Below are positions 42,244 to 52,268 of a DNA stretch of 64,000 bases, piece by piece. The notes below the pieces were generated by a model. That model did no database searches. It was not told where the DNA came from and saw only the letters and a program-made list of their open reading frames with translations. Positions within the stretch are counted from its first letter, which is position 1. Every line of letters starts with the position of its first letter. The position numbers and the translations under genes are program-made. The stretch is from Collinsella bouchesdurhonensis (lineage in GTDB: Bacteria; Actinomycetota; Coriobacteriia; Coriobacteriales; Coriobacteriaceae): the NCBI RefSeq assembly GCF_900155365.1, contig NZ_LT699739.1:585713-649712 (forward strand), given 5' to 3'.

Positions 42244-45120
42244 CTAATCCTTCTGCTGCGCCATCCGCGCACGGTCTCGCTCGAGGAGAGGCTTTAGGAA
42301 CGCTCCCGTATAGCTCTTCTTGCAGCTAGCAACTTGCTCGGGCGTGCCTGCCGCCACGATGCGCCCGCCGCCCGAACCGCCCTCGGGGCCCAGGTCGATC
42401 AGGCGGTCGGCCACCTTGATCACGTCGAGGTTATGCTCGATTACCAACACGGTATTGCCTGCGTCGACCAAACGCTGCAAGACGTCAATCAGCTGGCGCA
42501 CATCCTCAAAATGAAGACCCGTCGTGGGCTCGTCCAAGATATAAAAGGTCTTGCCCGTCTGACGACGATGCAGCTCCTTGGCCAGTTTCACGCGCTGCGC
42601 CTCGCCACCCGAAAGGGTCGTCGCAGGCTGGCCCAAGCGCACATATCCTAAGCCCACGTCATACAGAGTCTGAAGCTTGCGCTTGATCTGCGGGATGTTC
42701 CCAAAGAACGCCAGCGCCTCCGTCACGCTCATATCGAGTACATCGGAGATGGACTTGCCGCGATAGGTGACTTCGAGGGTCTCGCGGTTATAGCGCTTGC
42801 CACCGCAGACCTCGCACGGCACGTAGATATCGGGCAGGAAGTGCATCTCGATCTTGATCTGCCCGTCGCCGCGGCAGGCCTCGCAGCGTCCACCGCTCAC
42901 GTTGAACGAGAAGCGCCCGGGCGAATAGCCGCGCGCCTTAGATTCTGGCGTGGAAGCAAAGAGGGCACGCAAATCATCCCACAGGCCGATATACGTCGCC
43001 GGATTCGAACGCGGCGTGCGCCCGATGGGAGACTGGTCGATATCGATCACCTTGTCGATCTGATCGATGCCCTCGATGCTCTTATAGGGGCCAACGGGGC
43101 GAGTCGAATGATGTACCGCGTTGGTGAGGGCGGGTGCAATGGTATCGGTAACCAAAGAGCTCTTGCCCGAGCCCGAGACGCCCGTCACCACAGTTAGGGT
43201 GCCAAACTCGACCTCGACATTCACCTTTTTAAGATTGTTGGCGGATGCCCCCGTGATGCGAAGCGCACCGCGTTCGGGATGGCGGCGCTCGTGGGGCAGA
43301 CAGATCATGCGCCTTCCCGTAAGATAAGCGCCGGTCAGCGAGTCGGGACAGGCCATGATCTCCTCGGGCGTGCCCGCGCAGACCACCTTGCCACCGTTCT
43401 CGCCAGCACCAGGGCCCATATCGATCACGTAGTCCGCGGCGCGAATCGTATCCTCGTCATGCTCAACCACGATCACGGTGTTGCCAATGTCGCGCAGGCG
43501 CTCCAACGTGGCGATCAAGCGCTCGTTATCGCGCTGGTGCAGGCCAATCGAAGGCTCGTCCAAAATGTAGAGCACGCCCATAAGACCGGCTCCGATTTGC
43601 GTCGCCAGACGGATGCGCTGGGCTTCGCCGCCCGAAAGCGTGGCAGAAGCACGGTCGAGCGTCAGGTAATCGAGACCCACGTCCACCAGAAAGCGCAAGC
43701 GCTCCATGATTTCTTTCACGATGCGGCCGCCGATGAACTGCTGACGCTCCGTTAACTGCAGCTGCTCAAAGAACTCGAGTGAATCCTTGCAAGACAGGCA
43801 GCAAACGTCATAGATGGACTTGTCCCCCACCGTGACCGCAAGCATTTCGGGACGCAGACGCGCAGCATGACAGGTCAGGCACGGCTCCTCGCGAATATAT
43901 TTCTCCAAACGAGCTTTGGTGTTCTCGTTCGTCGTCTCGATGTAGCGTTCGTACAGGATGTTGCGCACGCCCGAGAATGTGGTATCCCAATGCGTCTCGT
44001 CACCGTTGAGTTTGCGGTAATCGACACGCATCTTTTTGGTTCCCAGACCATCCAAAAAGACCTTCTTCACGCGCGGCGGCAAATCCCTCCAAGGCGTCTT
44101 GGGATCGACCTTGAGGTGCAGGCATAGCGCATGCAGAATCTGCGGATAGTAATTGCCGTTGCCAAAGACGCTACCGAACACGCCCTCATCTACCGAAAGC
44201 GAAGGATCCTCGATAAGGGCCTCGGCATCGACGACCTTCTTGAAGCCCAGGCCATCACACTCGGGACACGCGCCGTAGGGGGCATTGAAGGAAAAATCGC
44301 GCGGCTGCAGGTCGTCGATGGAATGGCCATGCTCCGGACAGGCAAGCGCCAGGGAGTAGGAAAGCAGGTCCCCTTCTGTTCCCTCAGGCGCGTCGCGATC
44401 GGGCAGCAGGTAGACCTCGACGTTATCATGCGCGAGCTTGGTCGCCTGCTCTACGCCCTCGGCAATACGGCCCAGACTGTTCTCGCGAATCACGATGCGG
44501 TCCACGACCACCTGGATATCATGCTTGTATTTTTTGTCCAGCTCAATCGAATCGTCGAGCGAGCGGACCTCACCGTCCACGCGCACGCGCGAGAAACCCT
44601 CGCGGCGCAGGTCTTCAAACAGCTTGGCAAACTCACCCTTACGGCCGCGAACCACCGGCGCCATGATAAAGGCGCGGCGCCCTTGCCCCGCCTCCAGAAT
44701 CTTGTCCGCCACCTGGTCGGTAGTCTGGCGCTCGATCACGCGCCCGCACTCGGGGCAGTGGGGCACGCCGATGCGCGCAAACAGCAAACGCAGGTAGTCG
44801 TAGATCTCCGTTACCGTTCCCACTGTTGAACGCGGGTTTTTGGAAGTCGTTTTCTGATCGATGGACACCGCAGGCGATAGGCCGTCGATGGAGTCAAGAT
44901 CCGGTTTATCCATCTGCCCCAAGAACTGGCGCGCGTAGCTCGACAGACTCTCCACGTAACGGCGCTGCCCCTCGGCATAGATGGTATCGAACGCGAGGCT
45001 CGATTTGCCCGAACCGGAAAGGCCAGTGATGACCACAAGCTTATCGCGCGGGATGGTGACATCGACGTTTTGGAGATTATGCTCTCGCGCGCCACGGATA
45101 ACGATGGACGAATCGGACAT
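42244..45120 (-). CDS. uvrA: UvrABC system protein A
   Basis: DNA-damage sensor ATPase of excision repair; dimer with UvrB. In 958 residues: the first Walker A GLSGSGKSSLAF near residue 32, CPECGRVIE and CPEHGH zinc-type cysteine pairs, signature ATLSGGEAQRIRLA, the second Walker A GVSGSGKSSLV near residue 665, CEACRGDGQIKIEMHFLPD...CEVCGGKRYN zinc finger and a second signature TTLSGGEAQRVKLA. ATG at 45120 has AGAGGAG upstream. A LexA-type box lies 71 bp ahead, fitting SOS induction. Confidence 0.98.
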   Translation of the reverse strand: MSDSSIVIRGAREHNLQNVDVTIPRDKLVVITGLSGSGKSSLAFDTIYAEGQRRYVESLSSYARQFLGQMDKPDLDSIDGLSPAVSIDQKTTSKNPRSTVGTVTEIYDYLRLLFARIGVPHCPECGRVIERQTTDQVADKILEAGQGRRAFIMAPVVRGRKGEFAKLFEDLRREGFSRVRVDGEVRSLDDSIELDKKYKHDIQVVVDRIVIRENSLGRIAEGVEQATKLAHDNVEVYLLPDRDAPEGTEGDLLSYSLALACPEHGHSIDDLQPRDFSFNAPYGACPECDGLGFKKVVDAEALIEDPSLSVDEGVFGSVFGNGNYYPQILHALCLHLKVDPKTPWRDLPPRVKKVFLDGLGTKKMRVDYRKLNGDETHWDTTFSGVRNILYERYIETTNENTKARLEKYIREEPCLTCHAARLRPEMLAVTVGDKSIYDVCCLSCKDSLEFFEQLQLTERQQFIGGRIVKEIMERLRFLVDVGLDYLTLDRASATLSGGEAQRIRLATQIGAGLMGVLYILDEPSIGLHQRDNERLIATLERLRDIGNTVIVVEHDEDTIRAADYVIDMGPGAGENGGKVVCAGTPEEIMACPDSLTGAYLTGRRMICLPHERRHPERGALRITGASANNLKKVNVEVEFGTLTVVTGVSGSGKSSLVTDTIAPALTNAVHHSTRPVGPYKSIEGIDQIDKVIDIDQSPIGRTPRSNPATYIGLWDDLRALFASTPESKARGYSPGRFSFNVSGGRCEACRGDGQIKIEMHFLPDIYVPCEVCGGKRYNRETLEVTYRGKSISDVLDMSVTEALAFFGNIPQIKRKLQTLYDVGLGYVRLGQPATTLSGGEAQRVKLAKELHRRQTGKTFYILDEPTTGLHFEDVRQLIDVLQRLVDAGNTVLVIEHNLDVIKVADRLIDLGPEGGSGGGRIVAAGTPEQVASCKKSYTGAFLKPLLERDRARMAQQKD

Positions 45121-45190
45121 GTATCGAGCTCCTCTTACGATAGATACTGACGCTCGGCGCCTCTTTGGCTTCTCAGTGTAGCGTACCACT

Positions 45191-45204
45191 CGGACAAATG
45201 TTCG
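45191..45204. promoter_or_regulatory. LexA (SOS) box upstream of uvrA
   Basis: CGGACAAATGTTCG matches the actinobacterial/Bacillus LexA consensus CGAAC-N4-GTTCG with one mismatch. It lies in the 205-bp divergent region between uvrA and the LtaS-like gene, close to a TACACT -10-like hexamer (45175-45180, minus strand). Confidence 0.7.
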
Positions 45205-45325
45205 TGTTTTGCATGCGATATTCGCACCTCGATTCAACACCCGCCGGTACATCCGCCGTCAAGCTACGATATAGTCGGTACCAATAAAGCCAGGATTTGC
45301 AAGCCCTTAAAGAAACCACGCACCC

Positions 45326-47458
45326 ATGATTCAAAACACCCCTCAGCATCCCGCAACCGATCCGATTGTTGCCGCCATACTACTTGTCTCCGCCATAGCA
45401 GCAGCCGTCTGGTACGAATGGAAAACGAAACATCGCATCCATCCTTCGACCATCCTTTGGCCTCTCCCCCTCCTCGCTTCCGAGGTCCTCGTTGCCACTT
45501 GGGGCATCATGGGCATCTGCCGGGCGGATGCATCTTCTATCTGCATCCACGCGGTCACCACGCTCATCTGTGGCGTCATACCCATCCTGCGGCGCCCGTT
45601 TCTCGATTGGCTCGACAAGCAAGATGGAGTCATGCCGTATGTCATCTGCATCGGCCGAGACGCCCTCCTCATGGCGGCAACATCCGTCATATCGGTAATC
45701 GCGCTTGAGACCGCCTGCAACAGCGCGCATCTCGCAAGCATCCCAAGCGCATTTTTCTATGCTTCCGCGCTCATCGTCTTCCTCATCACGCTCATCCTCT
45801 ACTTTGCGGGACAAAGGTGCGGAGGTGCGTGCTGCATCGCAGTCGTCATCTGTTGTGGCTTTGGCATCGCGGAGCATTTTGTCATCGAGTTCAAGGGAGC
45901 AGCCCTGCTTCCCAGTGACCTTCTTGCCATGGGAACCGCCATGGCCGTGAGCGAGGGCTACCACTTTACATTCGACGCCAGCATCGTCGCCTCGCTCACC
46001 TGGGCAGCCGTCGCCTGCGCGATGCTCTCGCTGATAAGCCCGCCACGGCTGAGCAAGCGTTCGCACGTCATCGCCAACGTGGGCGTCAACATCATGTGCG
46101 CACTCATCGCCTGGTCCTGCGTCTCAAGTGCATTTGCCAATGTCAAGCTCGAGGATGCGCTTGAGTTTAGCTATGACCGATGGTGGCCCATCAGCAGCTA
46201 TCAGACATATGGCTTTATCCCCGTCTTCACCGCGACCGCTCAGAACCTCGAGATCAAGCAACCGGACAATTACTCCGATATCGAAGCGCAGGACATCCAG
46301 GCGCAGCTTGCCGCCCAGTACGATGCCGGCCGCGGTTCGAGCCCCGAACGTCAGGCCGCCGTAGCCCAGTACAACGAGCTCAAGCCCACCGTCATCACCA
46401 TCATGAACGAAACGTTCAGCGATCTGTCCTTCTTCGACGCGCTGCGCGATGCGGGCTACGCCGGACCGCAGTACTTCAACTCGATTCCCGATGCCCTGAT
46501 TCGCGGCTCGCTCATGACCTCGATCACCGGCGGAGGAACGGCAAACACCGAGTTCGAATATCTCACCAATAATTCTTTGGGCTTTATCGGTTCAGGCAAA
46601 TACCCCTACAGCCTTTACAGCCTTAAACATGTCGACAGTCTTGCCAAACAGCTCGGCGACGCCGGATATCGCACGCTCGCCATGCACCCCAACCTTCCCG
46701 ACAACTGGAACCGCCGCACCGCCTATCAAAGCCTCGGATTCTCGAAGTTCCTCTCCATCGATGATTTCCAGGGGGCTCCAAGCTATCACTCCGGCGTTAC
46801 CGATGCTGCCACCTACGACAAGATCCTTGAAGAGCTGAACAAAAGCGACAGCCCTCAGTTCATTCTGGATGTCACCATGCAAAACCACGGCGGCTACGAT
46901 GCCGGAACCGTACCGGACGAGGACCTGACGCACTATGCGCCCGCGGGACTTGATGATGACACCTGCGCACGGATGAACGTCTACCTCACCTGCATCGAAA
47001 AATCCGATCAGGAACTGTCCGCGTTCATGGAGCAGCTGCGTGAACTCGACCGGCCCGTCGTACTCGTCTTCTTTGGCGATCATCAGCCCACGGTCTCGGC
47101 AGCGATGAACGACGAGCTCTATGCGGGCGAAAACAGTCTGGAGCACACTGCGCGCATCTACAGCTCGAACTATTTCGTCTGGGCCAATTACGACGTCGCG
47201 GGCGCAGAGCAAATCAGCCAGCAAGAGGCCATCGGCGCAAGCGAGCTTTCCGCCCGCGTGTTCGATCTGATCGGCGCCCCACTTACCGACTATCAAAAGG
47301 CACTGCTCGCCACGCGCCAAGATGTGCCCACATTCTCCGGCGTCTGCTACGTAGGTGCCGACGGCCAGCTTTACGCTCTCGACGGCGACTCTCCCTATGC
47401 TGCCGTCATCGATCACATTCGCCGTATGCAGTACCTCAACTTCGCACGAAAGCTGTAG
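45326..47458 (+). CDS. LTA synthase-like membrane sulfatase (LtaS/phosphoglycerol transferase family)
   Basis: A 710-residue membrane enzyme with about six to seven N-terminal helices (residues 10-270), a linker, and an extracellular alkaline-phosphatase-fold domain from about 350. Active-site residues match LtaS: Glu362 (MNETFSD), nucleophile Thr405 (GGTANTEFE), and Asp585-His586 (FFGDHQP). It should transfer glycerol phosphate or another phospho-group to a lipid- or wall-linked polymer. The ATG start has only a poor ribosome site. Divergent from uvrA. It could equally modify a teichoic-acid-like polymer or glycan with phosphoethanolamine, though the LtaS pattern is the closer match. Confidence 0.85.
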   Translation: MIQNTPQHPATDPIVAAILLVSAIAAAVWYEWKTKHRIHPSTILWPLPLLASEVLVATWGIMGICRADASSICIHAVTTLICGVIPILRRPFLDWLDKQDGVMPYVICIGRDALLMAATSVISVIALETACNSAHLASIPSAFFYASALIVFLITLILYFAGQRCGGACCIAVVICCGFGIAEHFVIEFKGAALLPSDLLAMGTAMAVSEGYHFTFDASIVASLTWAAVACAMLSLISPPRLSKRSHVIANVGVNIMCALIAWSCVSSAFANVKLEDALEFSYDRWWPISSYQTYGFIPVFTATAQNLEIKQPDNYSDIEAQDIQAQLAAQYDAGRGSSPERQAAVAQYNELKPTVITIMNETFSDLSFFDALRDAGYAGPQYFNSIPDALIRGSLMTSITGGGTANTEFEYLTNNSLGFIGSGKYPYSLYSLKHVDSLAKQLGDAGYRTLAMHPNLPDNWNRRTAYQSLGFSKFLSIDDFQGAPSYHSGVTDAATYDKILEELNKSDSPQFILDVTMQNHGGYDAGTVPDEDLTHYAPAGLDDDTCARMNVYLTCIEKSDQELSAFMEQLRELDRPVVLVFFGDHQPTVSAAMNDELYAGENSLEHTARIYSSNYFVWANYDVAGAEQISQQEAIGASELSARVFDLIGAPLTDYQKALLATRQDVPTFSGVCYVGADGQLYALDGDSPYAAVIDHIRRMQYLNFARKL

Positions 47459-47567
47459 ACACAACAGCCGCGCGCCCCTCGAAAGGGTGGGTACAATGAA
47501 GCTTGTTAAATCGGACACGACGCGTCCGCCCAAAGGCGGGTATACACAGTGAAAGGAGCATGCGCAC

Positions 47568-48386
47568 ATGGGCTGCAAACACGCTAACGAAGCCGGCGGG
47601 AAAACCGCGCCGCAGGAGTTTGAGGAGAACACCCTCTCCGAGGTCAAGCACGTCATCGCCATTTTGTCCGGCAAGGGAGGCGTGGGCAAGTCGCTCGTCT
47701 GCGGCGGCATCGCAACGCAGCTCAAGCGCGCGGGCCACAAGGTAGGCATCCTCGACGCCGATATCACCGGCCCCTCCATCCCCAAAATGTTCGGCATGAG
47801 CGGCCGCCATGCGCACGCCCTCGGCAAGCTGCTGCTGCCCGAGGTCACCGAAAGCGGCATCCACGTCATGTCATCCAATCTCGTACTGCAAAACGAGACC
47901 GACCCCGTGCTTTGGCGCGGACCCGTTATCGCCGGCGCCATCCGTCAGTTTTGGAGCGAGACCTCCTGGGGTCCGCTCGATTACCTGCTGGTCGACATGC
48001 CCCCGGGCACGAGCGATGTGGCTCTCACCGTATTCCAGTCTCTGCCGGTCGACGGCATCGTAATCGTCACAAGCCCACAGGACCTGGTGTCGATGATTGT
48101 CGCCAAGGCTGTCAACATGGCCCAGAAGATGGACGTGCCCGTACTGGGCGTCGTCGAGAACATGAGCTATATCGAGTGCCCCGATTGCGGCAAGAAGATC
48201 GAGGTCTTTGGCAAGAGCAAGCTCGACGAGGTAGCCGCGCAGTACGACCTCGATATCTTGGGCCGTCTTCCCATCGACCCCGCCCTTGCTGCCGCATGCG
48301 ATGCCGGCAAGATTGAGGAGAGCCTCCCTGCAGAGTTCCTGCCCCAGGCCGTAGCCGCCTGCGAGGCAGTCGAGGCGCGTGCATAG
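47568..48386 (+). CDS. Mrp/NBP35-type Fe-S carrier ATPase
   Basis: A 272-residue P-loop protein thought to carry and transfer [4Fe-4S] clusters. Deviant Walker A GKGGVGKS (35-42), switch ILDADITGPSIPKMFG, Walker B LLVDMPPGTSD, NMSYIECPDCGKK with the CxxC that binds the cluster at the dimer interface, and an early cysteine (MGCKHAN). ATG at 47568 follows AAAGGAG, and a small CCGCCC/GGCGGG hairpin lies just upstream. Clients could include the radical enzymes in this window, but nothing ties them directly. Confidence 0.93.
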   Translation: MGCKHANEAGGKTAPQEFEENTLSEVKHVIAILSGKGGVGKSLVCGGIATQLKRAGHKVGILDADITGPSIPKMFGMSGRHAHALGKLLLPEVTESGIHVMSSNLVLQNETDPVLWRGPVIAGAIRQFWSETSWGPLDYLLVDMPPGTSDVALTVFQSLPVDGIVIVTSPQDLVSMIVAKAVNMAQKMDVPVLGVVENMSYIECPDCGKKIEVFGKSKLDEVAAQYDLDILGRLPIDPALAAACDAGKIEESLPAEFLPQAVAACEAVEARA

Positions 48387-48508
48387 AGCCGAGACGAAGC
48401 CCGGCTGAGGTCTCCTGCGGCACCTTCAGTCGGGCTTTCAATGCGCATCCCGAGATGGGCATCCAAATATCCGTCCAATTAAAATGCAAGTAATCGTGCG
48501 CTCCCAAA

Positions 48509-48830
48509 ATGATTGGCGGAAACTCGCGCGTTTTCCGACAGAATCGAAATGACTGGCGGAATCTCGCACGTTTTGCGGCCGAATCCATCCAAGAAACGAA
48601 TGCAGGGCCGCCAGTCATTCGCAAACGATTGAAAAGCCGCCACTCATTCCCGGCGACGAGCTTGGAAAACATTCGAAAACCGCCAGTCGTTCGCTGCAGC
48701 GACGCAAAACGTATGTAAACCCGCCAGTGATCTCCCGGTGCCCGCCTCGACATCCGCCCACGTTGCCGTCGACAACAACGTGCGGTTTTCCGGCAATCTC
48801 CCGATGCCCGCCTCGGCATCCGTCCAGGAC
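48509..48830. repeat. Cluster of degenerate ATGACTGGCGG repeats and a 67-bp tandem repeat
   Basis: The 585-bp gap between the Mrp and flavoprotein genes holds ATGATTGGCGGAA (48509) and ATGACTGGCGGAA (48549) 40 bp apart. The same motif occurs inverted at 48608, 48637, 48680 and 48721 (CCGCCAGTCATTC and variants). The last copy runs into CTCCCGGTGCCCGCCTCG (48733), repeated with two or three changes at about 48800. Several minus-strand frames run through but show no protein-like pattern. No other gene is seen in 48387-48971. Confidence 0.7.
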
Positions 48831-48971
48831 CCATCCGTCGAATGGGCAGCGAAAACCCATACCCCGCATTCATGCCAATACGTCTCGAGCCACAAAACGT
48901 CGGCAAACGTCGGCCGCGTGCTATAGTCACACTCAATCAGAATCACTTCAGTTTCATTGAAAGGCCCTTTT

Positions 48972-50267
48972 GTGCCCTCCAGCATCTACGACATCGCCAT
49001 CATCGGCGGCGGAGCCTCTGGGCTTGCCGCTGCCATCGTCGCCGCTCGCGAAGGCGCGCGCGTTCTCGTAATCGAGCGCGACGTCGAAGCGGGGCTCCCC
49101 CTTCTCGCCACGGGAAACGGCCGCTGCAACCTGAGCAACGAGAGCCTGGATCCGGCGCATTACCTGCATCCCGGTATCGCGTCTCGCGTAATGGGGCCCA
49201 CACCGGAGCGCGACATCGCCGAGTTCTTTGACTCCCTCGGCCTCATCAGGACATCCATCGATGGCCGCCTCTACCCCATCACACGACGCGCCGAATCGGT
49301 TCGCGACGTACTGCTCGGTAGCTGCACACGCGAGAACGTTGCCATAGAGCGTGCGTGCACGCCCGTGGCCGCACGATACGACAAGGCGGCGCGCACCTGG
49401 TCGCTTGAATGCCAGCGCCCCACCCAACCGCTCAAGGCCAAGGCAGGCGTAGACGCCAAAGCCAAGCTTCGCGCCCTCCGCAGAGCCTTGCGCGATGCCA
49501 AAATGGCACACGTCGCGTTCCAGGCGCGTGCCGTCATCATCGCCGCCGGCGGCAAAAGCTCCTCCATTGCCGATATCTTTTCCCTACCGTACCTCGCCGC
49601 AAGCCCGGTTTTGTGTCCCCTCGCGGCAACGCCATGCGATACCGCGGGACTACCACTCGAAAGCAGCGCTCTTAAGGCGCTTGACGGTCAACGCATCCAT
49701 GCAACGCTCTCGCTTCCCGGCTCTGGATGGGCGGAAACGGGCGAGGTGCTTTTTCGCGCTTACGGCATTTCCGGCATCGTCGCTTTCAACGCCTCTCGTC
49801 GTGCACACGCAGGCGACACACTCGAATTGGACCTTCTGCCCGAGCTGTCCGACGCCGCGCTGCATACGGAACTCGAACGTCGGGTATCCATGCATGCGGC
49901 GTCCCCCGCACATAATCCCAGCTGGTTCGACGGCCTACTCGCACGTCCCGTCGCCTTGCTCGTCTTCGCAGTTGCCCAAGAACAAGCAGACCTCGAGAGC
50001 CTCGGACATGCCATCAAGCATGCCCTCTTCGCCGTTACCGGAACCGCCGACGAACAGTCCGCGCAAGTGCACCGCGGCGGCATCCCCTTCGACATCGTCA
50101 ACCTGGCCACGCTCGGCATCGACTCACCGCAGTCGCCACAATTATTTGTCTGCGGTGAGGCACTCGACATGGACGCCGATTGCGGCGGCTTCAACCTTGC
50201 CTGGGCGTGGCTCTCCGGCATCCGTGCCGGCAGGGCAGCGGCCCGTGCAGCCCAAGAGACTCGATAA
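48972..50267 (+). CDS. HI0933/BaiN-like FAD-dependent oxidoreductase
   Basis: A 431-residue two-dinucleotide-binding flavoprotein. It opens with the Rossmann motif IAIIGGGASGLAAAI, followed by the family signature ATGNGRCNLSN, RLYPITRRAESV, AAGGKSS and the C-terminal FAD segment CGEALDMDADCGGFNLAWAWLSG. Relatives include BaiN and other flavoproteins of unknown or diverse reductase activity. GTG at 48972 is chosen because AAAGG lies 7 bp upstream; a TTG 15 bp earlier is less likely. It lies 14 bp before a second FAD protein gene and is probably co-transcribed with it. Confidence 0.87.
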   Translation: MPSSIYDIAIIGGGASGLAAAIVAAREGARVLVIERDVEAGLPLLATGNGRCNLSNESLDPAHYLHPGIASRVMGPTPERDIAEFFDSLGLIRTSIDGRLYPITRRAESVRDVLLGSCTRENVAIERACTPVAARYDKAARTWSLECQRPTQPLKAKAGVDAKAKLRALRRALRDAKMAHVAFQARAVIIAAGGKSSSIADIFSLPYLAASPVLCPLAATPCDTAGLPLESSALKALDGQRIHATLSLPGSGWAETGEVLFRAYGISGIVAFNASRRAHAGDTLELDLLPELSDAALHTELERRVSMHAASPAHNPSWFDGLLARPVALLVFAVAQEQADLESLGHAIKHALFAVTGTADEQSAQVHRGGIPFDIVNLATLGIDSPQSPQLFVCGEALDMDADCGGFNLAWAWLSGIRAGRAAARAAQETR

Positions 50268-50281
50268 CCCGAAAGGTCATC

Positions 50282-51940
50282 ATGATCGAGATCACCAACA
50301 TCAAGGCCAGCCTCAAGCAAGGCTCAACGGAAGAATCGTGCCTCAAAGCCTGCAAGCGCGAGGCGACACGCCTCCTGAATATCCAATCGCAGGACATCGC
50401 CCGTATCGTGCTGCATCGAAAGTCAATCGACGCACGCAAGAAAAGCAACGTTCACTTCATCCTAAGCGCACACATTCAGCTGTCTAACCGCGCCCAAGAG
50501 CTCGCATGCGTGGAGACGCTCGATGAATCCGCTCGCAAGAACATCCATCTCATCGATGGCGACGAGCCGCACTTCCCGCAGCCCGACGCAATCGGCCACC
50601 GTCCCGCATTGCGACCCGTCGTCGTAGGCACGGGCTGCGCAGGCCTCTTTGCCGCCCTCACTCTGGCCCATGCCGGCCTTGAACCGCTCCTTATCGAGCG
50701 CGGCGCCGATGCCACACGTCGGACGCGCGACGTCGAGCACTTCAACCGCACAGGCGAGCTCAACGCGAGCAGTAACATCCAGTTTGGCCTGGGCGGCGCC
50801 GGCACATTCTCCGACGGCAAACTCACCACAGGGACCAAAAATCCCCTCCACCGGCTCATCCTTCAGACTTTTGTGGAAGCCGGAGCTCCGCGCGAGATTC
50901 TTTGGGACGCTAAACCGCACATCGGCTCCGACATCCTGCCTGCCATCGTCACCGATATCGTCGCCCAGATCGAAAACCTTGGGGGCGAAGTACGCTTCAA
51001 TACCCAGATGGTCGATATCGCACGCACCACAGCGGGCGCCATCTCGTCCATCACCGTGAGCAGCGCGGATGCAGGCGGGATCAAACGCGAGGAGACGATC
51101 GCCACCTCACGGCTCATCTTGGCCTGCGGCCATTCTGCCCGCGATGTCTTCGCCCTGTTGTCCCAGCGTGATTTTTCCCTCCAGCGCAAGACCTTTGCCA
51201 TGGGCGTTCGCATCGAACATCTCCAATGCGATATCGACCGCGCTCAATATGGAAGCGCCGCAGGGCATCCCGCCCTGGGGGCCGCCCCATACAAGCTTGT
51301 CGCCCACACCAAAAACGGTCGCAGCCTCTTTTCGTTCTGCATGTGCCCTGGAGGCCAAGTGGTCGCGGCGACATCGGAGGCACATGGTGTGGTCACCAAC
51401 GGCGCAAGCCTGTATGCCCGCGACGGCGTAAACGCCAACGCGGCGCTGCTCGTCAACATCAATCCGCAGGACCTCCCCGGAGACGATCCCCTTGCAGGCG
51501 TCGATCTTCAGCGCTCATGCGAACACCGCGCGTTCGAGATCGGAGACGGCGCATACCGGGCACCCGCGCAGCTTGTCGGTGACTTCATGGCGCATCGCCC
51601 TAGCACGGGCGCGGCGACGGTCGCCCCCACCTATCCGCGCGGCGTGACTTGGACCGAAATCGATCCGTGCCTTCCCGTCCACGTTGCAGAGACGCTGCGT
51701 CTGGGCATACCCGCGCTCGGGCGTAAACTGCGCGGATACGACCATCCGGACGCTGTGCTCACTGCCATCGAGTCGCGCTCGAGCTCGCCCGTGACCATCG
51801 TGCGCGACTCCTCATGTCACGCACTCGGCGCAGAGGGCCTCTACCCCTGTGGCGAGGGGGCGGGCTACGCCGGCGGCATCATGAGCGCCGCCACCGACGG
51901 CATCCGCTGCGCGCAGGCGCTCATCGCAGACCTTCGTTAA
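50282..51940 (+). CDS. FAD-dependent dehydrogenase, COG2509-like
   Basis: A 552-residue flavoprotein of a widespread family without a defined reaction. An N-terminal ferredoxin-like domain of about 95 residues (KACKREATRLLNI...LHRKSIDARKK) precedes the FAD domain with VVGTGCAGLFAALTLAHAG. Further family blocks are QFGLGGAGTFSDGKLTTG, PHIGSD, FCMCPGGQVV, SSSPVTIVRD and the C-terminal PCGEGAGYAGGIMSAATDG. ATG at 50282 follows GAAAGG. It converges on the larB remnant with only 3 bp between stops. Confidence 0.88.
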   Translation: MIEITNIKASLKQGSTEESCLKACKREATRLLNIQSQDIARIVLHRKSIDARKKSNVHFILSAHIQLSNRAQELACVETLDESARKNIHLIDGDEPHFPQPDAIGHRPALRPVVVGTGCAGLFAALTLAHAGLEPLLIERGADATRRTRDVEHFNRTGELNASSNIQFGLGGAGTFSDGKLTTGTKNPLHRLILQTFVEAGAPREILWDAKPHIGSDILPAIVTDIVAQIENLGGEVRFNTQMVDIARTTAGAISSITVSSADAGGIKREETIATSRLILACGHSARDVFALLSQRDFSLQRKTFAMGVRIEHLQCDIDRAQYGSAAGHPALGAAPYKLVAHTKNGRSLFSFCMCPGGQVVAATSEAHGVVTNGASLYARDGVNANAALLVNINPQDLPGDDPLAGVDLQRSCEHRAFEIGDGAYRAPAQLVGDFMAHRPSTGAATVAPTYPRGVTWTEIDPCLPVHVAETLRLGIPALGRKLRGYDHPDAVLTAIESRSSSPVTIVRDSSCHALGAEGLYPCGEGAGYAGGIMSAATDGIRCAQALIADLR

Positions 51941-51943
51941 CCC

Positions 51944-52261
51944 TTATACATCAAGGGCCGCGGCGGCACGCGGTCCCAAGTGATTGATGAGGCTCGCCTG
52001 ATAAGCGGCACCAAAGCCGCTGTCGATGTTGACCGCCGAAACGCCACTCGCGCACGAGCTGAGCATAGCCAGCAGAGCCGTGAGCCCCTCGAAGCTCGCC
52101 CCATATCCCACGCTTGTGGGAACCGCGATCACCGGGCAGCTTACCAAGCCGCCGATAACGCTCGCCAATGTACCTTCCATGCCCGCAATGGCAATGACCA
52201 CGCGACCGGACGAAAGCTCTTGCGCGTGGGCGAACAGGCGATGGATTCCCGCCACCTCCAC
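51944..52261 (-). pseudogene. larB: Truncated larB (nickel-pincer cofactor carboxylase/hydrolase), C-terminal part only
   Basis: The frame encodes 105 residues that match the C-terminal part of LarB/AIR-carboxylase-like proteins: [62 protein letters not shown] and [13 protein letters not shown]. Intact LarB has about 220-250 residues; the N-terminal half, including the first part of the catalytic Rossmann core, is missing. The match begins 7 bp after the uvrB stop, so a deletion has joined uvrB directly to the middle of larB. GTG at 52261 with GAGG upstream could still allow translation. No larA, larC or larE is present. Confidence 0.8.
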
Positions 52262-52268
52262 GGGTCCG

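Noticed and set aside
48509..48830. CRISPR array
   Set aside because: Repeats are short, degenerate, in both orientations and irregularly spaced, and there are no cas genes in the window.
48112..48936. Minus-strand open frame through the repeat field
   Set aside because: Overlaps the Mrp ATPase gene end and is made of Arg/Gly/Cys-rich repeat translation without a ribosome site.
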